Part shown: positions 14,577 to 23,928 of the stretch, piece after piece | Numbering within the stretch: the stretch's first letter is position 1 | Layout: each line of letters begins with the position of its first letter | Source of the DNA: a virus | IMG/VR virus record: IMGVR_UViG_3300025919_000003 | Span: 1 to 43,618 of that record | Strand: one strand, 5' to 3' | DNA length: 43,618 nt | Translations under genes and position numbers: made by a program | The notes under the pieces: model-generated | What the model saw: the letters and a program-made list of their open reading frames with translations, nothing else | What the model was told of the DNA's origin: nothing | Databases searched by the model: none

Positions 14577-17324
14577 TCAATTCGAGAGTTTCTGAAGAAG
14601 AAGCGGGCTGCCCACGGCGCCGCCAAGGTTGGTATTGCGGCGGAGTAGATCGCCGAGCGTGTCGAGCTTGCGCCCGCGCGAACCGGCCAGAATGCTTTGA
14701 GTGACCCTGAGCCCGGGGCGCGTGAAAGCCGCTGCGCCGAGCAGCGCCCCACCGAGCGTGCCAATGGGTGTTTCATGGCCAGCACCGCCGCCGAGGACGG
14801 CCCCGGCAGCGGGCGCGCCAAGCTTGCCAGCCACGAGGCCTAGTGCAGCGCGTCCCGACGTGCCGCTATCCGGAACAGCGGATGGCAGGATGGTCGACGC
14901 GTCCGTCGCAAGTTGCTGCATCGGCGCACTGCCTGAAGCGACATTGCGCGTCGTGGTGCCGTAGCCGCGCTTGGTGACGGCCTGGCGGAATTGGTTTGGC
15001 GAGAAAACGCCATCCTTCGACTTGGCGGCGGCGGCTTCGACCCGCGACAGGAAGGAATGCGCGCGGTTCGCGCTCGCAAAGTCGGCGGCTGAGGCGGGAT
15101 CGGTGCGACCGGCAAGATTGAGTACCGCGTCCCGGGCTTCTCCCAGCCGATCCGCCAATTCCCGATCCTGCGGACTAGCCCCTTGGCCGGATAGCGACGA
15201 TATGCGCTTGTCGAGCCCCTGCTTGATTGCCTGCAGATCGCTGCCGTCGAGTTCCGTCTTACCGTGCAGATAAGGCTGGAGATCGGTATCGAGGATGTTG
15301 CTCAAGCGCTCGCGGTAGTCGGCCGAAAGCGTCTTTGCCTTTGCCCCCACTTCTTTCAGGTCGGCGGTGAACGTGGCGTCAGGCGTGGCAGACATGCCGC
15401 CGAGCGCCTTTTGATAGGCGTCGCTGACTTTCTGTCGGGCATCGGCAATTCCGGAATGGCCAACATCTGCGGCGGTCTCGCCGATCGGCGCCAGAGCGTC
15501 ATTGATCGCAGAGCGGTTGAAGTCCTCGACCCCGCCACGGCGAGCATTGTTGATGATGTCGCCGACGATGGGGAAGCCCGCCGCGCGATCCTCTATGCCT
15601 TTAACCGTTCTGCCAACCACACCTCCGCCAGCGCCAAGGATCTGACCCGGTGTGAGAGTCACGCCCGCATCGGTGAGGCGGCGCACGGCTGCGCTAGCGA
15701 CAGGGGACGCGATAGCCGCAGCGCCCTTGACGACGCCGCGACCGACCACGCCGCCGCCGCCGGCCAGCACGGCACCTTTGAGGATATTTCCCGGCAGGTC
15801 GGCCAGATGATCGGTCGAGCCAGCGCCATACGCTGCGCCGTATAGCGCGTCGCCAGCAAGGGGGCGGAGTGTCCCAGGAATACGCCCCGCGATCTTGGAC
15901 ACGCCCGGAATAGCCGAAATCATCCCGTCGCCAGCAATGAAGCCACCGACATTTCCACCAAGGTAAGCGAGAGGGTGCGCCTGCTCGATCGCGTCGCGAG
16001 TGGCGTTCGCGGTGCCAAGATTGGTGTCGTAGATGTCGCCGATCGACCGGTTATCGCCCGATAGACGCTCGCCGATAGCAGACACCCCAGCCGCGACCTT
16101 GGGGAGAACCCCCAAGCTTGCCGAATCGACAAAGCCGGTAGCGGCCGCAGCCGGCGCGGTACCTAGCGCGCGCTGCATCAACGTATTGTCTGCGGTGCGC
16201 ACCGCACGCCCGAACGATCCTGCGTAGTTCGGATGCGCCTTCAGATAATCCTGCGCAGCCGTCACCGCCGCCGGGTCGACCGGATGAAACGGCCCGAGTT
16301 TGGTGATTTCGGCGTTGATCTGGTCCGCCGTCGCGCCTTGGCGGATCAGGCGGTCGATCAGCGCCGATGCTTGCGGATCAACCTCATCGTGCGTTGGGCC
16401 GAACGAAATTGCCGTCGGCGTCGTGCTTGGGCCATCCATGGCACCGGGACCGGGGGCGGCCGGCGGACTTCCTGCGGGAGGAGCGCCCGTAGGAGCAGGT
16501 GGGGCAGGAGTGCCGCCTGCGGGTGGTGCGCCTGGAGGGCTGCCGGGCGGCATGCCGGGAGGACCGACGACAGGTGGCTGATTATCACCGCCGAGGAGGG
16601 GCGCGACCGCGCCATAGCCCTTCTCAAGATAGTCCTTGCTCTGGAAGCGGGCGAGCGCATCGTTTGCGTGGGCATTGAGCAGCGGGAGGGGCTGGTCCGT
16701 CGTGCCCATGCCCGCATTGTAGCTGTCGCCCATCGCCTGAACGCGAGACTGGAGAAGCTGAGCGGCCTGCTGGATCGCGCCGCGGAGCTGAGCCGGCGAC
16801 TGAGCAGCGGAGATATTGGCTTCCCACTGCTCCAGGTCGTGGACGTTGCCGCCGGTTCCGCGAAATGCACGCGTGAGCTCGTCGACGACCGCCGTCTTGG
16901 CGATGTTGAAATTCGATTTGCGCGGATCGCCGACGGCCGATTCGACAGAGTTGGCAATGCCGTTCCAAAGCGGGAAAGAGCCGTTATGCAAATCCTCCGC
17001 ACGCTGCGCCAAGGTTCCCAAGTGGCCGAGCGCCGTGTTGAACGACGAAATATTCTGGCCCTGCTTGCCCGAGGTGAACGCCTTTCGCGTCGCCTCGCGC
17101 GCACCGGCATTGGCTGCGTCGAACGTCGGATCGTATTGCGCAACGTCCGACAGAAGCTGCTGCCCCATGGGCGAGCGCATGCCCATGCTGCTCGGCAGCT
17201 TCATGCGGCCTTCGGCGAGGGCCTTGACCATCGAAGCGCGATCAGGCGGGAGCGCCTTCAGAAAGGCGTCGCCGGTCGGCGCGTCCTGATCTTGCTGCCA
17301 CCAATTTGCGGATGCGTCGGCCAT
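14577..17324 (-). CDS. Large DNA-ejection protein (gp16 position)
   Basis: 915 residues, larger than the about 600 of P22 gp16. The first 240 residues form a helical domain, residues 249-295 are a Pro/Gly/Ala linker (PPGMPPGSPPGAPPAGG type), and the rest is Ala/Gly-rich with glycine-zipper stretches (AGGGGVVGRGVVKGAAAIA) that could insert in a membrane. It is third of three ejection-type genes in gp7-gp20-gp16 order. It would be packaged in the virion and pass into the cell envelope with the DNA. No lytic transglycosylase motif was seen. Confidence 0.7.
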   Translation of the reverse strand: MADASANWWQQDQDAPTGDAFLKALPPDRASMVKALAEGRMKLPSSMGMRSPMGQQLLSDVAQYDPTFDAANAGAREATRKAFTSGKQGQNISSFNTALGHLGTLAQRAEDLHNGSFPLWNGIANSVESAVGDPRKSNFNIAKTAVVDELTRAFRGTGGNVHDLEQWEANISAAQSPAQLRGAIQQAAQLLQSRVQAMGDSYNAGMGTTDQPLPLLNAHANDALARFQSKDYLEKGYGAVAPLLGGDNQPPVVGPPGMPPGSPPGAPPAGGTPAPPAPTGAPPAGSPPAAPGPGAMDGPSTTPTAISFGPTHDEVDPQASALIDRLIRQGATADQINAEITKLGPFHPVDPAAVTAAQDYLKAHPNYAGSFGRAVRTADNTLMQRALGTAPAAAATGFVDSASLGVLPKVAAGVSAIGERLSGDNRSIGDIYDTNLGTANATRDAIEQAHPLAYLGGNVGGFIAGDGMISAIPGVSKIAGRIPGTLRPLAGDALYGAAYGAGSTDHLADLPGNILKGAVLAGGGGVVGRGVVKGAAAIASPVASAAVRRLTDAGVTLTPGQILGAGGGVVGRTVKGIEDRAAGFPIVGDIINNARRGGVEDFNRSAINDALAPIGETAADVGHSGIADARQKVSDAYQKALGGMSATPDATFTADLKEVGAKAKTLSADYRERLSNILDTDLQPYLHGKTELDGSDLQAIKQGLDKRISSLSGQGASPQDRELADRLGEARDAVLNLAGRTDPASAADFASANRAHSFLSRVEAAAAKSKDGVFSPNQFRQAVTKRGYGTTTRNVASGSAPMQQLATDASTILPSAVPDSGTSGRAALGLVAGKLGAPAAGAVLGGGAGHETPIGTLGGALLGAAAFTRPGLRVTQSILAGSRGRKLDTLGDLLRRNTNLGGAVGSPLLLQKLSN

Positions 17325-18355
17325 CAGTGCTTGATCTTCACGGTGCCGTCAGGCGCGCGATATCGTGTCCCTGAAGGCAGTTGGTCATAAGCCGCCTTGG
17401 TCATCGGCGAAGGGAGCGGTGACATGACGCCGGCGCCGGGGACTGGCTTGTTGGCCTCGCGCGTCTCCTTGGCGCGATCGAGCGCGAGATGACCGGCAGC
17501 AATCCCCACGTTCTGCTGGTCGATCGCTATGTGGGCGGCGCCCTGGCCTTCGTCGACCTTCTCGTGGCGTATCTGGTCGGAGAACTTCGCGTCCTCCCGG
17601 TTGCCGGAAAGAACGTCCTTCACCGCCATGGCCTGATTAACGAAGTGATCGAGCGACGTGTCGTCGAGCGGGGCGGATTGAATCTGTTGCGGCGTCACAT
17701 GGTGCTGGAGCAGATCCGGCGCCAATTGCTGAAGCTTAGCCGCGCGCTGCTCCATCGGCAGCGACTTGAGCGTCAATGCCGCGTGGGCCAGCGCATCCTG
17801 CTTATCGTCTAGATACTTCTTCTGCTGCTCGTCCATGCTGCCGACAAGGCCGACGAAGTGCTGAGCGTCCTCGATCGATGCGCCTGAACTTACGAGGGCA
17901 GAGATTGCCTGGGGCAGATTGCCTTGGGCAGACGGGTGCGGAGCTGTGATGACGACTTCATTGGGGTCGGCAGGCGCAGGCGCACCGCCCGTCGTGATCG
18001 GGGCAGGGCTGGACGCAGAAACAGGGGCGCTCGGAGCAACGGCCGGAGACGCAGTGACCGTTCCCGACGGCTTCGAGCCGCCGGCACCGAAATACTTGCC
18101 TACCGCGTCACCGAACGCAGCAGCCTTGTTCAGCTCATGCTTTTGCTCGGCATAGCGCAGGGATGTGCCCAGCAATGCCGCGCCGGTTGCAGGATCTGCG
18201 CGCAAGATGGGTAGAATGGTTTCTGGGCGCTCCAGGTCGATGTTCGCCATCGCGCCGTCGAGTTGCTTCTGCCGGCCCAAAGCTTGCCCGGCCTGATAGC
18301 CGGACATTGCCGCAGCAGCGAAATTGGGCTGACCGAGGAGGGAAAAGTCTGCCAT
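17324..18355 (-). CDS. DNA-ejection protein (gp20 position)
   Basis: 343 residues. ATG 18355 overlaps the upstream stop (TAATG), which makes it better than the GTG 15 nt earlier. An N-terminal helical region (MSGYQAGQALGRQKQLDGAM) precedes an Ala/Pro/Ser linker (about residues 100-135), followed by a Gln/Asp-rich helical C-terminal part. It is recognised by position between the gp7- and gp16-like genes and composition, not by a specific motif. Confidence 0.65.
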   Translation of the reverse strand: MADFSLLGQPNFAAAAMSGYQAGQALGRQKQLDGAMANIDLERPETILPILRADPATGAALLGTSLRYAEQKHELNKAAAFGDAVGKYFGAGGSKPSGTVTASPAVAPSAPVSASSPAPITTGGAPAPADPNEVVITAPHPSAQGNLPQAISALVSSGASIEDAQHFVGLVGSMDEQQKKYLDDKQDALAHAALTLKSLPMEQRAAKLQQLAPDLLQHHVTPQQIQSAPLDDTSLDHFVNQAMAVKDVLSGNREDAKFSDQIRHEKVDEGQGAAHIAIDQQNVGIAAGHLALDRAKETREANKPVPGAGVMSPLPSPMTKAAYDQLPSGTRYRAPDGTVKIKH

Positions 18356-19086
18356 TATGCCCCCAGCCACGCTTCGCCGAGGGATGGCGTTTCGTACTCT
18401 CCGCCGCTGAATTGACCTCCCAGGCTCGGTTGATACATGCCGCCGAGCACCGCACCGCCTCCGCCGTAGCTGCTCTTGAGGCCCTGGTTCAGCGCATAGG
18501 CCGAGACGCCGTTCTGCAGCACGCCGTTGATCGTCCCTGCGGTCGACAGCGCGGCATTGCCGGTCGTGTTCGCGGCATTGTTATTGTTCGCGCTGACCGA
18601 ATTGGCGTAATTGATGCCAACGCCAGCCTGTGCGCCGGCTGCCGAAAGTCCTACGCCCTGTTGGCCGGTGAGATAGCCCAGATATTTGCTGAACTCGTCC
18701 GAGCCCGCTCCTTGTCCATAATTGAGCAGCGACTTCTGGGCCGCCCCGCTGTCGAGGTAGCCGCGCGCACCAAGGCCAGACAGAACCTGCTTTTGACCTT
18801 GCGCGAGGCGGAACTTGTAGCCGTCGCTGTTCGTGAATGCGTTGAAGGCGTCACTCGCTGCGCCGCTGCCGTCCTCGCCAAGAAGCGCGCTGATCGAGCT
18901 CGTCGCCTTGTTGCCGGCCTGGACATAAGGCGAAAGCGTAGCCGCGTTCTGGCTGTAGATGTTCTGCTGAAGCGCGTTGTTCTCATCGGCCGCGTGCGTG
19001 GCAGCCTTGGACGCGTTGTGAGACGCGATGATCGACGCACCACCGCCGATCACGGCCGCGCCGACGACTGCTGCTGCTAGCGGCAT
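18355..19086 (-). CDS. DNA-ejection protein (gp7-like)
   Basis: 243 residues, near the length of P22 gp7 (about 230). A hydrophobic Gly/Ala N-terminus (LAAAVVGAAVIGGGASI) is followed by Ala/Asn-rich low-complexity helices and a Gly-rich tail. This profile and its place as the first of three ejection-type genes match P22-like DNA transfer proteins. It would be packaged in the virion and form part of the envelope-spanning conduit. Confidence 0.75.
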   Translation of the reverse strand: MPLAAAVVGAAVIGGGASIIASHNASKAATHAADENNALQQNIYSQNAATLSPYVQAGNKATSSISALLGEDGSGAASDAFNAFTNSDGYKFRLAQGQKQVLSGLGARGYLDSGAAQKSLLNYGQGAGSDEFSKYLGYLTGQQGVGLSAAGAQAGVGINYANSVSANNNNAANTTGNAALSTAGTINGVLQNGVSAYALNQGLKSSYGGGGAVLGGMYQPSLGGQFSGGEYETPSLGEAWLGA

Positions 19087-19550
19087 GAGGCGCGCTCCAG
19101 CACGAAGGTTTCAACCTCGATCGGATCTTCGCCGGGAAGCAGTCGGGCGAACGAAATCCCCTCGCTCTTGAATCCGAGAAGGCGATTGAAGAAGCGACAC
19201 GCGCGATTTTCGACCGGGGTCATCGCCCATACCATGCGCGCGCCGTACAGGTCGAAGATGGCGTCGAGCATTGCTCGCGAAGCCACCATTGCCCATTTGC
19301 CGCGGCCTTCCGGAAGGAAGAAATCGTGGGCGTCGTAGACACCGGGTGCCGACCAATGGAACATGGCCCCGCCATGCTCACCGATTAGGAAGATGTTGCG
19401 CTTTTCAGCGATGCTTTCGGTTACATCGAGCGGACCCGCGCCAAGGCCAAGCGTCGGGAGGACTTCAGGATGATTGCAGACAGCATTGATCCGCGCCGCG
19501 TCGAACGTGCGCTGAATCGCAATTCCGTCGTGAAGCGGCGCTGTCGCCAA
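19077..19550 (-). CDS. GNAT-fold-like protein of the virion module
   Basis: 157 residues with a TTG start preceded by AGGGG. The sequence order fits an N-acetyltransferase (GNAT) fold: an N-terminal helix, a strand with MFHWSAPGVYDAHDFF, the loop and helix EGRGKWAMVASRAML, and TPVENRACRFFNRLLGF as the typical C-terminal helix. GNAT-like proteins occur at this spot in other podophages, next to needle and ejection genes, with unknown function. It could be an analogue of P22 gp14. No substrate can be inferred. Confidence 0.65.
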   Translation of the reverse strand: MATAPLHDGIAIQRTFDAARINAVCNHPEVLPTLGLGAGPLDVTESIAEKRNIFLIGEHGGAMFHWSAPGVYDAHDFFLPEGRGKWAMVASRAMLDAIFDLYGARMVWAMTPVENRACRFFNRLLGFKSEGISFARLLPGEDPIEVETFVLERASCR

Positions 19551-19622
19551 GATCGACCCCTGTAGCTAGTCCCGCTATCGGGTCGATCTGTCATTACGGG
19601 TATATCAAACGACCGGCTTTGT

Positions 19623-20258
19623 CTAGGGCTCGACATAGCCAGGATATTGAGGCCCGCGGCCACCCGGAAAAGTACCAGCCGAAGGAACGGTTACGGCCCC
19701 TACGACGTGAATATCATTCCCTTGAACGGGCGGCGTCGTGCTGCATTGATAGGTCACCGATCCACCAGCGCGCGATGGATCGCTATAGAAGACGTAATCG
19801 ATCGTTCCCGTAGCGCCAATCGTGGACACTGATCCGCCTGACACCGAAACAGTCGTCCCATCTCCATATACGCGGGTATGCGGCGCTATCGAGATTGTGG
19901 TCGACGAAACGGTAAGCACCGACGTTGGTGAAATCCCGCTCGTCACCAGAGCCTGCTCGCGCGCGTTCGCGGTGGTATCGCCCTGCGCGGTAGTAGCGGT
20001 CGCTTGAGCGGTCGCGGCCGCAGCGGTTGCCGTCGTAGCCGAAGCCTGGGCCGTGACAGCGGCGGCTTGAGCGGTCACCGCCGCCGCCTGCGCTGCATCC
20101 GCCGCGTTTTGGGCGTCGATCACGCCGTTCACGCTGCTTTCGAGCTGATCGCAGACGCTGTTCCACCATATCGCGAACGTCGTGCTCGCCGAATTGTTAT
20201 CCTCGACGATTGGCGTCCCGATCGGCAGCCGAGGCAGTTTTATTTCCTGGATCGACAT
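19623..20258 (-). CDS. Tail needle or fibre-like protein with heptad repeats
   Basis: 211 residues, near the 233 of P22 gp26. Residues 1-45 are probably the portal/tail-hub binding end (IKLPRLPIGTPIVEDN). Residues 57-91 are seven-residue repeats of QAAAVTA type, expected to form a trimeric coiled coil, and residues 105-211 look like a beta-rich tip. It follows the gp10-like gene as the needle gene does in P22-like phages, where it plugs the tail. Confidence 0.7.
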   Translation of the reverse strand: MSIQEIKLPRLPIGTPIVEDNNSASTTFAIWWNSVCDQLESSVNGVIDAQNAADAAQAAAVTAQAAAVTAQASATTATAAAATAQATATTAQGDTTANAREQALVTSGISPTSVLTVSSTTISIAPHTRVYGDGTTVSVSGGSVSTIGATGTIDYVFYSDPSRAGGSVTYQCSTTPPVQGNDIHVVGAVTVPSAGTFPGGRGPQYPGYVEP

Positions 20259-21608
20259 CTATCGACCCCGGCCGCCAAGGGCCTCGTTTACTCGAATATA
20301 GCTGACGCGCGACGGGCGCGGATCAGTGATGCGAATTTCAGCGAGCAGGTTGCCTTGGTCCACTATACCTACCCGACGGAAGCCGACACGTTTGCGCCAT
20401 TTGCCCTGTTCGCCCAGCGTCGATTGCCGCCAGTTGCCCCACGTGTCGCCACCATTGCGAGAAGTTCGCATTTCGAGCACGCCGGGCGGCTGGTCGATCG
20501 GCGCGGTGCCGGTCGTGCAATCAAACATCATATTGTCGATGAAGCCGTTATTCTGGAAAATCACCGAGAAAATGCGCTGGATCGGGTCTGATCCATCGGC
20601 GTAGACGCCATCGCTCAGCCGCCACAGCGCGCCCGTGCTGTCATCGCCGGCGATGATATCCGTCCCGTAGAGCACGCCCAGAGCGGCGCGCCACCGATCG
20701 CGGCCATAGCTGCCAAGATCATGCCATTGTTGGGTTGCCGCGTCATAGCAGGTGGTGCCGTCGGAGAGGTGGAGGACATAGAAATCGTGTCCTAACCAAG
20801 GGAACGACCACGCTTTGATGTCCTCCACGGAGCTCGCCGCAATACGCTCTTCGATCCCATGATCGGAAATACGAACAGGCGTTCCCTCGCCGCGATAGAC
20901 GATGCCGTTATTGCCTACCCAGACAACCGTATTGTCATACGCGACGATGCTGTCCCGCACCCGCGCGCCGCGGTTGAACACGCGCCCTTGCACCGCTTGG
21001 ATGGGCGTGTCGGATATCCCGGTCAGAACGAATATCTCGATCTTGTCGTTCGAGAAGGTCCAAAGCTGGTCGCCGATGATGCAGGCGCCGACGAGATTGG
21101 ATGCCGATTGCTCTGCGCTCACATAATCGAGCGCATCCCACGTCGTTATGTCGAGCGTGAAATAGATACGCCGGCTCGACGCTCGGATCGCAAAGGCATA
21201 GCCGCCGAGAAAGCCAGCCCAGATCACTCCGGCATCGTCTGGAAAGGATACCGTGCTCACTGTCGCGCCGTCACTGCGCTGCAGACCGATCCCTGTGGCG
21301 ATGAGTAGCCCTTGCGTGTCGCCCGCCATCACAACGCGGTCTGATCCGGCAATAGCGCCGAGCGAGCTTGAGCCGGAATAAAGCGATCCACCGGACACGG
21401 TGAGCAACGCACTGCCCAGCACGCCGTCTTCATAGAACATGCCGCGTATCGGGCCGCCGCCTATCGTGTCGTAAGCTTCCAGTGCGGGGCGGGGCAGAAG
21501 CGCAACACCGTTCGGGTTTTCCGGCACCTTCTCGACATACTGATTGAGGAGCCGGATCTGGGGAATATCCGAACGCTTATATGCACCGATGCCGTAGGGA
21601 ATAAGCAT
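20259..21608 (-). CDS. P22 gp10-like tail hub / DNA-stabilisation protein
   Basis: 449 residues against 472 in P22 gp10. The N-terminus (MLIPYGIGAYKRSDIPQIRL) and the repeated short beta motifs (SDRVVMAGDTQGLLIATG, VGNNGIVYRGEG) fit the packaged-DNA stabilisation protein family. It would form the hexameric hub below the gp4-like ring and hold needle and tailspikes. It lies between the gp4-like and needle genes, as expected. Confidence 0.8.
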   Translation of the reverse strand: MLIPYGIGAYKRSDIPQIRLLNQYVEKVPENPNGVALLPRPALEAYDTIGGGPIRGMFYEDGVLGSALLTVSGGSLYSGSSSLGAIAGSDRVVMAGDTQGLLIATGIGLQRSDGATVSTVSFPDDAGVIWAGFLGGYAFAIRASSRRIYFTLDITTWDALDYVSAEQSASNLVGACIIGDQLWTFSNDKIEIFVLTGISDTPIQAVQGRVFNRGARVRDSIVAYDNTVVWVGNNGIVYRGEGTPVRISDHGIEERIAASSVEDIKAWSFPWLGHDFYVLHLSDGTTCYDAATQQWHDLGSYGRDRWRAALGVLYGTDIIAGDDSTGALWRLSDGVYADGSDPIQRIFSVIFQNNGFIDNMMFDCTTGTAPIDQPPGVLEMRTSRNGGDTWGNWRQSTLGEQGKWRKRVGFRRVGIVDQGNLLAEIRITDPRPSRVSYIRVNEALGGRGR

Positions 21609-21612
21609 CTGA

Positions 21613-22032
21613 TCAGGTGAAGTCGCCGACGCCGATCACCGAGACGTTCGCGCCGGTCGTTACTTTCCACGGTCCCGAAACGCTCTTTACCCCCAGCGGG
21701 ATCGCAAAAGGGATAACGCTGGTCAGGGTGCCGCCTGCGAACACCGTAATGGACGTCGCGCCGTCGAGAATGCTGATCGCGCCAGGCGAGGTAGTGGCGG
21801 GAACCACCAGCAACCCAGTCAGTAGGTCGCCCACGGCCCCGGTACTGCCAAGCACTTGCGCCGTCTGACTAGCAGCGACCGTCTCATATTCGACGCCTGG
21901 ATCTAGAGTCGCGATCGGGTTCGCTTGCGAGCCGGCGGCGGCGGTCGAAGAGGCAGACATGCCTCCTCCAAGCGTTACCAGATCAGCGATGCGATTCTGC
22001 CCTCCGACAGAAAGAGTGACAACATCAGCCAT
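21613..22032 (-). CDS. Small beta-rich structural protein
   Basis: 139 residues, Ser/Thr/Gly/Val-rich, without Cys, with repeating strand-like segments (GAISILDGATSITVFAGG, IPLGVKSVSGPWKVTT). It is inserted between the gp4- and gp10-like genes with overlap or 4-nt spacing to both, so it is probably a virion component. No family recognised. Confidence 0.55.
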   Translation of the reverse strand: MADVVTLSVGGQNRIADLVTLGGGMSASSTAAAGSQANPIATLDPGVEYETVAASQTAQVLGSTGAVGDLLTGLLVVPATTSPGAISILDGATSITVFAGGTLTSVIPFAIPLGVKSVSGPWKVTTGANVSVIGVGDFT

Positions 22033-22724
22033 CAGAAATACCTTTCGTCGTAAGCGCCCATGAAAATTGAACCTGGACGATCCTGGTCAAACATCAATTG
22101 CTCAAGCGCGGTGGCACGCTGGGCGATCGCGGCAGCAGCGGTCGGATCGATGCGGCTAACCCCGAAAGTCGCCACCAGCCGCGCCGCCAATGCGACGTAG
22201 ACCGTCTCCATCCACGCCTGCGGGATGTCGATCGTCTGCGCGCCGTCGGTCACGTCCTCGGGCACGCGTGAATAGGTGTAGAGTATCGTGCTGTTAGCCT
22301 GCGGGACGGGCCACACCGTCATGGTGACGCCATCCACGGCCTTCGTGATCATGTAAGCGACCGGATAGCCGGGGGTCGCCTTGTTCGGGATCTGGCGGTA
22401 TTGCCCATTCTCCCAGCGCTGCAGTGGGCGCTGAAATGCGCTCGACTGGACATAGCGCGCCTCCAGCACGTCGATCGGCGGCGGCGAGAGCGTCACGCTG
22501 GCATTGTTCGCGGTGAAGTTGGCCGTTCCCTGCGCCTCGCGCCAGAGATTGACCCCCCGCGCCGTCGCCCAGCTTTTGAGCATCCATGAAAGCGACCGCA
22601 GGCCGACGGTCAATTCTTCCGCTTCCGGTTCCTCGCCGGCCGACAAGACGCCGAGCTCCTGCATCGCCGCCTGGACGATCTCGCTCGCGATCATTGTCTC
22701 GCTGGTTGTTCCGGAAGTCGTCAT
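22032..22724 (-). CDS. P22 gp4-like head-to-tail adaptor
   Basis: 230 residues. Residues from about 15 to 60 (IVQAAMQELGVLSAGEEPEAEELTVGLRSL split by a short turn) match the start of the P22 gp4/tail accessory factor family: helices with an acidic loop before a long helix ending MLKSWATARG. The C-terminal half contains AWMETVYVALAARLVATFG, also typical. It binds under the portal ring and seals the filled head. Confidence 0.85.
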   Translation of the reverse strand: MTTSGTTSETMIASEIVQAAMQELGVLSAGEEPEAEELTVGLRSLSWMLKSWATARGVNLWREAQGTANFTANNASVTLSPPPIDVLEARYVQSSAFQRPLQRWENGQYRQIPNKATPGYPVAYMITKAVDGVTMTVWPVPQANSTILYTYSRVPEDVTDGAQTIDIPQAWMETVYVALAARLVATFGVSRIDPTAAAAIAQRATALEQLMFDQDRPGSIFMGAYDERYF

Positions 22725-22972
22725 AGATCGCCTGGCAGGACCTGCGATTGAATGAAGGTATCGGGCGGCTCAGGCGCGGCGTCGGGTCGCGGCAAGCCTT
22801 CCGGAAAAACATTCGGCGGGTTCATCGTGTCGGGCTTCGGGTCCCAGTCGTCCTTGCAGACCCTGAGACCCGACCATTCAAGCTGAAGCTCGTTCAACCG
22901 GAATTTGAACCCGCAACGTTGACAAATTCCCCAAGCGCCGTCGGGTTGGTAAGCGACAGGAACAACCCGCAT
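22721..22972 (-). CDS. Small zinc-ribbon-like phage protein
   Basis: 83 residues. ATG 22972 has a strong GGGAGGGTGAG before it. CQRCG and, about 20 residues later, VCKDDWD form a zinc-ribbon-like pair seen in short proteins next to capsid genes in podophages. The C-terminal half is Pro-rich (NPPNVFPEGLPRPDAAPEPP). It lies between capsid and the gp4-like adaptor. The role is unknown. Confidence 0.6.
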   Translation of the reverse strand: MRVVPVAYQPDGAWGICQRCGFKFRLNELQLEWSGLRVCKDDWDPKPDTMNPPNVFPEGLPRPDAAPEPPDTFIQSQVLPGDL

Positions 22973-22998
22973 CTCACCCTCCCGACGGCAATTGGTGA

Positions 22999-23913
22999 CT
23001 AACCAGACACGCTGGCATTTCCGAACACCGCGCGCCAATCGGCCGCGCCGCAGCTGAAGCGCATCGTTGCCTTCGCCTTGGCGTTCTCAGTGTCGAAGTC
23101 GTTGTCCTTCTCGAGCTCGACCTGGCGGCGCCACATCGAAACGAGGCCGTTCGGCACATCGGTCTGGACATACCATGCGTTCAGACTGGTCAGATATTTG
23201 TTGACCACGATATCCGGCACGATGCCCATCGCGTTGAGAGCATTGATGTCGTTATTGTTGGTGCCCGAACGCAGCACCGAGTTGAGGACCCGGGTCGCGT
23301 TGAAGGCGACGTTGGTCGGGATGATCAGCCGCTTGACGCCCGCATTGATCGGGAAGCCGCGGTTGTTCTTGATCGCCCAGACATTCTTGGTCGCATCCTC
23401 CATCGCCGCTTCCGAGAAGTCGGCGGCGGTGAGGAGGTTCGACTGGTTGCCCGAAAGTGTCGGGTGCGCGGCCGAGAACAGGGCTGCGCCGTCGCCGATC
23501 GGATAGGCGGTCGAAAAGCCGCGATTGAACACGTTCGCATGAACATATTCGGCGGTGGTCGACATCGACCAGGCGAGGTTGCCGGAACGAGCCTGGCTGA
23601 CTTGCTCATAGAGGTCGTCCTCCAGCTCTTCACGCGTCACGATGTAGCCCAGGCCGTAAACGGCATGGGTGAACGTCGCGACATAGCCTTCCTGATCCGA
23701 GTCATACTGGATCGGCGCGGCTTCCGACTTGGTAGGCGCGAGGCCGAAGGTCGTGCCCTCGGCGATGCGCTCCTGATACTTGTTCGAAGACATCTTCTCG
23801 AAGATCTTCGACCAGGTAGCGGGAACCTTGTCGTATTCCAGACCAAACCAGGCTTTGACGCCGGGCCAGAGTGCGTCGGGATGAGCCGAGCGAGTGATGA
23901 TACCTGCGGGCAT
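22999..23913 (-). CDS. Major capsid protein
   Basis: 304 residues. It has the feel of an HK97-fold capsid of the Mu gpT-like group: an N-terminal arm, the segment SNKYQERIAEGTTFGLAPTK, an acidic helix TREELEDDLYEQVSQ, the Asn/Gly-rich loop AAHPTLSGNQSN, and INAGVKRLIIPTNVAF. Position after the scaffold and decoration-like genes, before the head-tail genes, fits. The name rests on pattern and place; no direct homology could be run. Confidence 0.8.
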   Translation of the reverse strand: MPAGIITRSAHPDALWPGVKAWFGLEYDKVPATWSKIFEKMSSNKYQERIAEGTTFGLAPTKSEAAPIQYDSDQEGYVATFTHAVYGLGYIVTREELEDDLYEQVSQARSGNLAWSMSTTAEYVHANVFNRGFSTAYPIGDGAALFSAAHPTLSGNQSNLLTAADFSEAAMEDATKNVWAIKNNRGFPINAGVKRLIIPTNVAFNATRVLNSVLRSGTNNNDINALNAMGIVPDIVVNKYLTSLNAWYVQTDVPNGLVSMWRRQVELEKDNDFDTENAKAKATMRFSCGAADWRAVFGNASVSG

Positions 23914-23928
23914 TGCTCAGAGCTCCCC

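Noticed and set aside
14489-14821. 110-codon minus-strand frame before the tailspike
   Set aside because: Most of it lies inside the ejection gene in another frame. Only the last 25 codons, with their own ribosome site, are kept as a candidate micro-gene.
16233-17390. 385-codon plus-strand frame opposite the ejection gene
   Set aside because: Long antisense frames are expected opposite GC-rich genes. It runs against a well-supported leftward gene, has Arg-rich composition and no ribosome site. The same applies to plus-strand frames at 13413-14480 and 27825-28925.
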